Program-made: the position numbers and the translations under genes
Notes under the pieces: generated by a model
What the model saw: the letters and a program-made list of their open reading frames with translations, nothing else
The model's database searches: none
Told to the model about the DNA's origin: nothing
Assembly: GCA_963965975.1 (NCBI GenBank)
Contig: OZ014414.1
Coordinates: 2,889,501-2,953,500, forward strand
Origin: Xestospongia bergquistia
Taxonomy: Eukaryota; Porifera; Demospongiae; Haplosclerida; Petrosiidae
Length of the DNA stretch: 64,000 nt
Direction: 5' to 3'
Part shown: piece after piece, positions 23,601-32,133 of the stretch
Position numbering within the stretch: the stretch's first letter is position 1
Layout of the letters: every line of letters begins with the position of its first letter

Positions 23601-23849
23601 TGTGTTTTTAATAGTAGTGTTACCTCGTTTAGGTCCAGGATTGAGTTCAACATCTCCTGATAAAATGAGGAGAAGTAGGACAAAGATTCCTAAAGAGAAA
23701 GTAAGATCTTTAGCCTTCTTGATTATAGTCACTCCATGGATCTTATTACTGCTCTCAGTGTTTGGAGTCTCTTTAGAATGAGTACTATATGATATCTGAC
23801 AACATGTCCATAATCCAATACTCGCTCTCCATTGAGATATATCAATCAT
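14603..23849 (-). CDS. 2A-leader / death-fold x2 / Roc-COR-like GTPase / death-domain protein (complete, 7 exons)
   Basis: Minus-strand exons with GT-AG junctions: 23849-23624, 22990-22706, 22458-22165, 21625-21569, 20027-17961, 16284-15989, 14677-14603. They sum to 3300 nt, exactly 1099 codons plus TGA. Domains in order: leader with hydrophobic segment and 2A-like DVELNPGP (about residues 1-75), two death-fold modules (76-268), linker (269-287), GTPase with P-loop GAPGTGKS (about 314-321), DTGGQ (about 475-479) and TFLDK (about 568-572), a COR-like region (about 640-750), a Cys-rich end, a death domain (977-1075) and a 24-residue tail. Likely a signalling or immune-type adaptor; the ligand is unknown. 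Start Met is chosen because MIDISQW is conserved in the gene at 55948; an in-frame Met lies nine codons upstream. Confidence 0.85.
15281..15348. repeat. AT microsatellite
   Basis: Long (AT)n runs interrupted by single bases, in the last intron of the GTPase gene. Confidence 0.9.
15989..16284 (-). CDS. Exon 6: C-terminal death domain
   Basis: 296 nt, from phase 1 to phase 0. It encodes QPTHEELITHARTAEWNQLG, LGLDSVDLDGCHDC, YRLWIMQKGREATRRSLLDAL and NDAADAYEDFLKTM, a classical death-domain pattern (W-x-x-L-G, L-x-x-W, A-T-x-x-x-L-L-x-A-L). Equivalent exons: 32134-32429 (296 nt) and 63801 onward; a deleted copy is at 10531-10698. Confidence 0.88.
16555..16855. mobile_element. Probable MITE-like element with G-rich / C-rich ends
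   Basis: The left side has cactggcagatctagggggg with a long G run and tgcacaggcacc. The right side has tgtgcaccccctattttt, then aatcctctagtggctg. The ends are imperfectly complementary (ctggcagat...agggg against ccccct...ctagtgg). It lies in the intron between the GTPase and death-domain exons. No clear target duplication was found. Confidence 0.4.
17961..20027 (-). CDS. Exon 5: Roc-COR-like GTPase region
   Basis: 689 codons. G1 is SGAPGTGKSSF and the G3-like motif is YGVDTGGQAAF; the G4-like motif VLGTFLDK is weak. A low-complexity insert of about 100 residues separates G1 from G3. The following part (GIPIRWFLFQLEL, NFYHDLTIFLYFP, LHPQPLFNKLSDL) has the COR-domain pattern of Roco proteins. 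The C-terminal part has YWIAVYYSG and a Cys/His cluster (FYCTRSNCPKKDSEHFC...CIC) that may bind metal. The acceptor CATTAG and donor GTTAGT keep phase 1 on both sides. Confidence 0.85.
20700..21260. repeat. Dispersed intronic repeat (CACTGGGCTC family)
   Basis: Shares ordered blocks (tcccagg, tatgcactgggctc, ccaggatatac, gagttggggtcat, tatcctgggatatataggattgct) with 33160-33800 and partly 14310-14520. It marks the segmental duplication that made the two minus-strand genes. Confidence 0.6.
21569..21625 (-). CDS. Exon 4: short linker
   Basis: 57 nt, phase 1 to 1 (about VFYRVPSICNRVTKTIDP). The paralogous exon at 34144-34200 has the same length and phase but a different sequence, which supports its being real. 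Low-complexity flanks make the acceptor less certain than the others. Confidence 0.65.
22165..22458 (-). CDS. Exon 3: second death-fold module
   Basis: 98 codons, phase 1 to 1, acceptor CTCAG and donor GTAAGT. It contains DKWYEFGLALQVHCNILNDL and PVTWETFITALENP, clearly a duplicate of exon 2. Confidence 0.8.
22706..22990 (-). CDS. Exon 2: death-fold module
   Basis: 95 codons, phase 1 to phase 1. Pattern: DITSILKETP, HKWYDIGISLQI, ILDNLK, VTWATVISAIESP, IADLIREYL. It repeats in exon 3, in two exons of the gene at 32134-38469 and in the exon at 56412. The spacing of W/IG/L...L and W/VTW/IAD/L fits a six-helix death-fold, but the exact subfamily (DD, CARD or DED) cannot be told by eye. Confidence 0.8.
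23624..23849 (-). CDS. Exon 1: hydrophobic leader ending in 2A-like motif
   Basis: It encodes MIDISQWRASIGLWTCC..., a hydrophobic run (LGIFVLLLLILS) and then GDVELNPGP (DVELNPGP codons at 23631-23654). The exon ends phase 1 at a GGTAAC donor. D-V/I-E-x-N-P-G-P is the ribosome-skipping consensus; the last Gly-Pro bond would not be formed, releasing a 72-residue leader. N-terminal 2A sequences combined with signal-like segments are known from sea-urchin NLR-type proteins. Confidence 0.85.
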
Positions 23850-25831
23850 TACTATAATGAGAGAATAATATGTCAATAGATGAGTAGTGTCATTACCAAT
23901 TTATGAACAAAGACTTTTGATAAATTGTTTAGTAAACATTTTTTTCAATCATATTGTTGTAACACCCTCTGTATATTTCATACCTAGGATACATGAGTCA
24001 ATTCATTTAATCAAACTATATTACATACAAGTGTATTAAACACTAATTGTTATCAGTTTTAAAAGACAAAGTTCTAATAATATAATGACAGGAAACTATG
24101 GATTCTTTATAAAGGCCATATTTCAACTTTCACTATAATTATGTTCATATATTATCATTACTATTAACCCAACATTACTCCTTATCTGTAACAATAACAA
24201 CTAATTCACAATAGTTCCTGAATGCTTGAATACAAGGCTAGATGGTATAGACTATTACATTCAAATGCTATATATCATACTGATAAATATCATAACCAGT
24301 TCTATAACTGTACATAAAATGTTTCAGTACTCAAATTTTTAATCACAATATCAATTGATAACGCTAAAACGCATAACGCAGAACGCTGGCTACTATAGCT
24401 ACTAAAGACATATAAGACAAAAGCTAATAGAAGCTATTTTGAATATGGATATACAATGAGGCTTGACAATATCTATTAGGTACAATACAGTATGATGTGG
24501 TAGTCTGAGAATAAGGCTAGGTCTTGAGGTATAATAATTAACAATGCCACTATCAAACCAGCAGTTTATTTAAAGCATATAATTGTACAAAGAGGTTCCA
24601 TTTATTCATATATAGAAAGGAACATATATAAGGTCAGCGTGTGTTAGTTTGGTAATAATCATGTCCTCCTTATTGACCCATTTAAGGTGGTACAGTCTTG
24701 AATTTAATTTTTTCTATTTTTTTTTTTAAATTGGGTCTTCTATATAAGTTTTTTTTAAATTAAATATTTTAATTTATTTAAAGTACTATCACTTTCCAGC
24801 TAAAGTAAGGAAGTAAAAAATCTGAAAAAATATAAAAAGAACCAGATAGCAAGAACTCTTTATAAAAACATAAAAATTATAGTACAAAATTCTGAACCTG
24901 TACCACCTTAAGACCCTTAAAAGGGGGTGTAACGCCAAAATCTCAGATTTAAATTATAAGTTGTGAATATACAAGGAAACTGTTTATGAAGTTATTACCT
25001 TGTTGCTTCTAAGGACAACAACACGACATATATCAATAGAAACTATTTTAGGCCACAGAGAAGTAAGTAAAGTCGTAGCGCGGGTTGATCTGAAATACCG
25101 GAAATAACTTCAATCCTTAAAATTAGAAATTAGTTCACTACCTCTGTTGAAGTTAGCAGCACATTCCTGTAGGTGGATCTTAAAACCGCGGTATGTGTTG
25201 CTGCAGTTAATGTGCATTCCTTGCATTCCTTATTTGAATGTGCTGCTGCAGAAGCCTAATTAATGTCTCATCACAACATGACAATGCTACAAGGAAATTG
25301 TACTATTTTGGATATGAGACTGCACTGAAAGATCTCTGAAGGTCAGTGTTTTTGTACTAATGCCTAGGCGGCAATAGCAAACATTAGTGTAGTATACTCT
25401 GCTCAAAGCATTGTTAATTGTGCATCAAGTGCTTATGTTGTAGGATATGAGACTCTTATTGGCTTAAGATTGGTTTGTAAGTCCACTATAACTTCAGGGT
25501 TTCCAATTAATATTCAAATTTCTGACTTTCTTTCAAACATTTCAGTACAAATTTGATCAATATGACTATCAGATTCATATTAAAATTTCACCAATATGTC
25601 ATTTCTATCACTGCAATAGAGTTCAAGTTAATAACTAAAAATCAAGAACTTTGTGTTTGGATACAGGGAAGTTGTCTTTGTATGAGGCACTTAACTGCCT
25701 TTTCATATGAAAAGTGAAATTTCTCCATTATTAACAAAGTGAGAATCTATAAGTATAATTCAATGAGGATATAGCTTATGACTTATTATCTGGAATTACC
25801 TCTGGCCAGACGATTGATTTCATAAAATCAT
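23850..25831. other. Spacer between the GTPase gene and the protease genes
   Basis: No gene recognised apart from a MITE (24686-24907). The segment 25140-25300 is locally less AT-rich and might include promoter sequence, but no specific site is supportable. Confidence 0.45.
24686..24907. mobile_element. piggyBac-like MITE (222 bp)
   Basis: Begins GGTGGTACAG and ends CTGTACCACC (perfect 10-bp inverted repeats), with TTAA on both sides (24682-24685 and 24908-24911), the piggyBac target duplication. No coding capacity; the interior is T-rich then A-rich. Confidence 0.75.
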
Positions 25832-26650
25832 TTAAATAGAAAACAGGTTTTTTAGACAATCACTTGCCAAAGCAAGTAAATAGTAATTAATTTCCATTAT
25901 CTACATGAAACTGTATGAAGTAATTGTTTGTTAGACTGATATTCTTACCATATCATCAAGGTCAATTGGCCAATCATCATCCACATACTTTACTTTAACA
26001 AAGTCACTATAACATTCTCCATTTAATAGTTGTCTGATTGTGTGCTATTTTGTATTATAAAAACATGAATTTTATATGATATTTGTAAACATACTTCATT
26101 TGCTTTGATTGTTGTTCTAATGAACCCTCTTGTAAATATGCAGTCACTGATACAATGATAGAATATTATCTATAGTATTCACATATATGAATAACATACT
26201 GATCTGATTTGTCATGTCTAAAGTTTGGATAACTTTTAAGGTAAAATTCCTTGCCCCATTTTTGTTCAGTACAAAATATATCATCCTTATCTATTACTGG
26301 TTCAGATGTAAATGATGGAAGTAGTATGTCATTGTCCTCTAAATCTTCTACTAAATATCAATCAACATAGAATTTATAGAACAGTATGCTTACAATCCAT
26401 TATATAATTAACTTCATTGTCTCCATAAGAGCCTAAAGATAACAAAGATTGAAATTATAATCACTCAGTATTTATGTAATTTATTATGTACCTGAGTTGA
26501 CATAAGTTTTGATGGTTTCTATGTAATCTGTTTTGGTATTAACTACTAAATAGAATGAACTAGAATGGAATATTTTGTGTTTAAGAACTCACAATTAGAG
26601 TTAAAGTGTACTGGTGGAAATTCATTATCATTGCTGCTGCTTTCAGACAT
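25832..26650 (-). CDS. Small acidic protein of unknown function, 7 exons
   Basis: Minus exons: 26650-26593, 26545-26492, 26432-26394, 26350-26200, 26146-26095, 26044-25949, 25900-25832. Introns are only 43-59 nt with consensus ends. Together they give 519 nt, 172 codons plus TAA, starting MSESSSNDNEFPPVHF and ending LASDCLKNLFSI. It is rich in Asp/Glu and has no recognisable domain. It begins about 135 nt after the protease gene on the same strand and shares its tiny-intron style, so the two may be one transcription unit or parts of one mobile element. Confidence 0.65.
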
Positions 26651-26784
26651 AGTGGACAAGGCTGGTTATCAATAAGAAAAGACTTATCTAAGCATTTTAT
26701 GTGAATCACTAACTTTCTTGCTTTTGAAGAGTATTTAACTCCAACAAGATCATTGTTCGAGCTATTTGAGCTTCACTCTATCAT

Positions 26785-29196
26785 TTACGTAACCTGCTTG
26801 TACAAGTAGACATTTTTACACTTACTTCTTTAAAATTTAGTTTTCTCTTCTCAATGAAACACTTTGCTACCTGTAAATGTAAATGAACAGTATGCAAGTG
26901 AATGATGTCTTACCATGCAGACAAATACCCCACAATCGCAGGCATTACTCTGTGTTAGACTCTTGCACATCTGTGTGTATATAAGTACCATAAAAGTACA
27001 TTTGCGGATGTGTAATGTACTTTGGAATCACGGTATCTCCAATTACTAACGGATAGTTTAAACTTTGACAATCTACACAAATATAGCCTGTGTTTTTTTT
27101 AAATGTTATCTTATGTAATAATTTCTTACCATATACTATTTATTAAATGAGGCCGACTATTATGATATGAATCAACTTCATATATGACCTTATCATTTAC
27201 ATCAACGACCTATGTAATGTATCCCAAACATATATTGTGTTCATTAAGGCACTGACGATGAGAAACCAATGTTGTGAACAATGAATAGGAAATATGATCA
27301 TGTCTTTCTCTAACAGATTTTTGCCCTATAATTTATTACTTTTCACACTTTGTTAAAATTGTAAAAGCCTTACATATTTTATAACACCACTAAAGCCTCT
27401 TGCTCTTAATAATGGAAGGAATGTGGAATCGACAATTGCTATGTTTCTCTAGTTTTAACAATTTCTGTGACGTGCATGTAAAATGATTTGACTTACATCT
27501 TTTGCTAACAATATTAAGTAATTCATTATCACCTACACAAGTATATAGTATTATATATATGTATATATATATTTATACATAATATATACACTGTTTACTT
27601 TTGCAGTTAGCCACACTCCTGGCTGTAAAGTATTGTATGGTGCCTTAATCTCTTTCCAGTCCTTTATTCAAATATATAGAATTAATTCTTTGCTAGCAAT
27701 GCACTTACTATTTCCTTGTCTTCATTAACAACAACAAGTGGACTCTAATAGAAATATTATAACAGTAAAGTATGCACATTTTAACAACAGACTGACTTCG
27801 TTCCATGTTAAAATTAGTGGACAATCTATCACTTTTAATACAGTCTATAGTTAGCAAAATGAATTACAATATGTATTATGTGATATGCAATAATTGCATG
27901 CTAACCTCAGACTCATCAGACTTGTATATAGCTAGACATACATTTCTCTAAGAGGCAATCATAATGATGCATTGTTTTTATTATCTTTACTCACTGAAAT
28001 TTAATCTATATTTCTGTTGTAATCATAGTTAGTATTTATGTTATTGTCATCATATTCAATCCATTCTCCACCTGGCGTTTTCACTAATGCAGTGTCTATT
28101 GTGTTTGTTTTAATGTGGGTATCTTATAGCTGTATAATAACTTACAGTGACCTGTATCTACAGAGGTTGGATGTCCATGATGAACCTAAATGGAAGCAAG
28201 ATTAAAAGGAAACTTTCATTGTAATCAGTACTAACAGCTATTCCATGTAATCTGTAAGTTCCTGAGGTGTAATCATGTCTGGTAGTACTTTCAATTGTAA
28301 TAGACCTATCAGATATAATATCAGATGGATTACATTGCCTGCATCTTACTCTTGTAGCAACAATGGCTTGTTTGACTTTTTACTTGAATGTGTGTTTCGA
28401 GAAATGCCTATTATCTGTACATCAGGCAATGAAGCAACTTTTGTGCTAACAGTCATTAGATGTTCATTGCAAGGTATGCATCTGTAGGCTTTATTATGAC
28501 ATTATTATCCACAATAAACAGCTTACAAATGATGGGTTGATTCATCTGAGTAACAAGATATCTTCTTCCACCACAATTCTGATATGCGGTCTTTATGTCC
28601 AACTACTGAAATTAATAGTATTTTTGTATACTCTTCTCCAACATATATCTACTTGTTAATATAAACAACACAGTGATCATCACTATAACAGACCTCCTTG
28701 CAAATAGGACATTGTTTCTCAGTGATTGTATACATATTAAACAGTTTCTGTTAATTAGACAAACATCTTACTTCATTACAGTTGTATATTTCTTAAATCT
28801 CTATTACCTCCATTGATTGAACAGTAACAGCATCAACAAGTAATTCTATTCCTTCTATTACATCATTCTGGCCACCAAAATCTATATGTGTTCATGTCAT
28901 CAATGTCTATTAAATTACATACATTATATCATATTGCCTAGAAATAAATGAGTACTGTTATCATCTGTGAATTAACAACGTTATCTTCTACTGCACACTC
29001 AATGTTTAAGTATTCTTTCTGTACTGGTGTTAATTCTGCTTGTGGTATACCTATTAAAATAATTCATCAATGCTTCAAAGTTTGGGGTTTCTAATTACCA
29101 CAAAGATGTTTTGCCAGGGGTGTTACATGCAATAACTGGAGGACACAGTTTATCCAACATAGGTTGCTGGTTTTATTTTCAAAACCCTTGTTATGT
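26785..29196 (-). CDS. USP-like plus ULP1/SENP-like cysteine protease, many small exons (5' end not found)
   Basis: USP part: 29196-29099 gives GFENKTSNLCWINCVLQLL (Cys box, Cys at 29157-29159); 28881-28808 gives GGQNDVIEGIELLVDA (QQD-box-like); CPIC and CIPC pairs resemble the zinc ribbon; 28185-28146 joined to the exon from 28095 gives TGHY (His box) and GGEWIEYDD. ULP1 part: 27661-27599 and the next exon give LQPGVWLTAK/VIMNYLILLAKD; then FPIHCSQHWFLI (His 27269-27271), YEVDSYHN (Asp) and 26970-26914 LTQSNACDCGVFVCM (Gln and Cys). Introns are about 45-70 nt and the ULP1 exons keep phase. An in-frame TAA (28001-28003) lies between the halves. Likely removes ubiquitin and/or SUMO-type modifiers. 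Some USP junctions are approximate. Confidence 0.7.
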
Positions 29197-29257
29197 CTAT
29201 AGCACAACTCCAGTGGTGCTCCAGTCTCAAAGATCTGTCATATAAAAACATCTTGTC

Positions 29258-30290
29258 AAAGGTAAGTCTAGTACAAATACTATCATCAGTTGTTTTGATA
29301 TGGGTGTGTCTTTCCCACCCAGCAATAAGGCCATTTGTTCATTTTTTAGTACATTTCCTCTTATTGCTGGCTATTAAGACTTTGAATGTGAACGACGATA
29401 TGATATTCAAGTGTGTCAAGTTAGTACAAATACTATCGTCTGTTGTTTTGATATGGGTGTATCTTTCCCACCCAGCAATATGGCCATTTGTTCATGTTAT
29501 AGTACATTTCCTCTTATTGCTGGCTTTTGAGACTTTGAATGTGAATGACAATATGATATTTGAGTGTGTCCGATTAGTAAAAATACTATCGTCAGTTGTT
29601 TTGATATGGGTGTGTCTTTCCCACCCAGCAATAAGGCCATTTGTTTATTTTTTAGTACATTTCCTCTTATTGCTGGCTTTAGAGACTTTGAATGTGAACG
29701 ACAATATGATATTTGAGTGTGTCAGGTTAGTACAAATACTATCATCAGTTGTTTTGATGTGGGTGTGTCTTTCCCTCCCAGCAATAAGGCTATTTGTTCA
29801 TTTTTTAGTACATTTCCTCTTATTGCTGGCTTTTGAGACTTTGAATGTGAATGACAATATGATATTTGAGTGTGTCAGGTTAGTAAAAATACTATTGTCA
29901 GTTGTTTTGATATGGGTGTGTCTTTCCCACCCAGCAATAAGGCCATTTGTTTATTTTACATTTCCTCTTATTGCTGGCTTTTGAGACTTTGAATGTGTGA
30001 CGACGATATGATATTCAAGTGTATCAAGTTAGTACAACTACTATCGTCAGTTGTTTTGATGTGGGAGTGTCTTTCCCACCCAGCAATAAGGCCATTTGTT
30101 TATTTTTTAGTACATTTCCTCTTATTGCTGGCTTTTGAGACTATGAATATGAACGACAATATGATATTCAAGTGTGTCAAGTTAGTACAAATAGAATCGT
30201 CAGTTGTTTTGATATGGGTGTGTCTTTACCACCCAGCAATAAGGCCATTTGTTCATTTTAGTACATTTCCTCTTATTGCTGGCTATTGAG
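29258..30290 (+). repeat. 153-bp tandem satellite, about 6.7 units
   Basis: Unit starts (tatcrtcagttg) at 29281, 29434, 29587, 29740, 29893, 30042 and about 30195. The period is 153 bp, with one unit of 149 because of small indels. Each unit contains ccagcaataagg and its inverted copy cttattgctgg about 50 bp apart, a hairpin. It lies just upstream of the first recognised USP exon. Confidence 0.93.
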
Positions 30291-32133
30291 TCCATTTTTT
30301 GTGAACCATTGTAATGATGTATATTAAGAAGTCACATTGAATGATGTTGTCACCTTGTATATTACAAGCCATTATGATCTTATATTTGCACATAAGATGT
30401 GAAGCTTGTCACTGTTTTTAACTACTGTTTTTAACTCAGTAATAAAATTCATGTAAATGTTTATAATAACCTAATGTTTTATAAATTTGTATGCAAAACA
30501 ATCTAGTGTAAAAAATTAATGACAAACGTTCCTGGAGACCAGTAACTACAGTGCTAGTTTCTTGATTATTGTTTATACTAACAATTTTATGCTAAAAATT
30601 TTGTTTTTAAGAAAATATGAAAAGTGATTTTTTAAAAAATTATTAAACAAACTGTTTAGAAAAGATTTAATTGGCTATCATTTATAATATATTAACTAAA
30701 TCGATGGAATGTTCTGTCCTACACACAATGTTGTTGTAAGTTTTCCGTATCTGCAGCTCCACCCTATATACAATGTTGTTGTACGTTTTCCGTATACAGC
30801 AACTGCAGCTCCACCCTATCAAAAATACTTGAAACCACAAATATTTAATAAGGCGTGGTTTTCTAGTACCTGAGGAATGTGCTGCTAACTTCAATGGACT
30901 TATTTCAAGAGTTGAGAAAAGATTAAACTAACTTCTTGTTAGGCTATAATGCTGTTATTACATTACATATATTATATATAATTAAATTCTTATAATCAGC
31001 TTGTGATGTAATAATGTGCATAGTCTTTAAACAATAATGACCATGTACTACTAGTACATACATAGCACAATATGATTAGTTAACAAGTTAATTAAAGTAG
31101 TGTAATCAGCTTCTTAGGGTCTAGAACAATTAAAAAGTTTCTTTTACTAAGACATTGAGTTATGTATCTGTGGAATTAATAGATAATAATTATATACAGT
31201 AACTACTGAATATACCTAACTATCAATAATTATAATGATGTAATTAGAGTTAGCTCCTGTGTAAATGGTTAAAATGTCAAATTTTCATACACTTAGTAAT
31301 GTTACTATGTTTAACATAAGCTTGACCAAGAAGACTGAGTATAAGTGAGAACTTACATAGTTCATTGTTCAAGTATGTTCTACTCTTGTCTTTTATAAGT
31401 CTTAAGATAAAAACATAACTTACTATATTGTACTTGTTAATATACATAACATCACTTATACAGATTGAACACTCTCATTATTTCCCACATACAAAGTTGA
31501 GTAATTAAGTTAATATTACAGTGACCAGACAATGAATATTATTATATCATTTGATCTTGCTTTAAATATGTTCATAGCATACAATACATTATACACAAAC
31601 TCCTCAAGTTCAAAAATTGTCAGTAATCAAAAGTGGCATCATTTTCTGAAAAAAATGCTTTAACATTTGATCTAACATCTTGCTATTTAATGAACCTTAT
31701 AAGGCCAAGAACTTTCACTAGTACAGTTGCAATAAGTGGTATAAATTCACTTCAAACTTCAATAGCTTCAATTATAGAAATCTTAGTGGCTAAATCTTTG
31801 ACTCAATGTTTAGCCATACTTAATACTTAGTCTGGTACACATGTTAATGAGAGTAATAGCACATGAGCTAATGTGAAGAGAATAAATTTTATTGTTTTAA
31901 TCAGAATTGTGCCTACTCCAATATAGCATTTTGTGTTTACAAATTGTTTGCATAATTATAAAGCAAGTCTTATATAAATATATTGGAAACATTACATCTA
32001 AAATCATCCAAGTTGTGATTAGCATCAAAATAGATCAATAATACAGGGTTATTCTTAGCTAAGGGTTCCACTCTATGTACATGTATACATTAATATATGG
32101 AGTATACATTGATATATGGACAATGTACCTTAC
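30291..32133. other. Non-coding spacer
   Basis: Contains a local duplication (30725-30770 and 30765-30815: ttgttgta, gttttccgtat, ctgcagctccaccctat) and a copy of the 9600-10370 repeat at about 31080-31480. A terminal exon for the upstream gene was looked for and not found. Confidence 0.5.

Noticed and set aside
29193-29984. 263-codon plus-strand ORF of hydrophobic repeats
   Set aside because: It is produced by the 153-bp satellite, whose unit length is a multiple of three; no splice or start context supports a gene.
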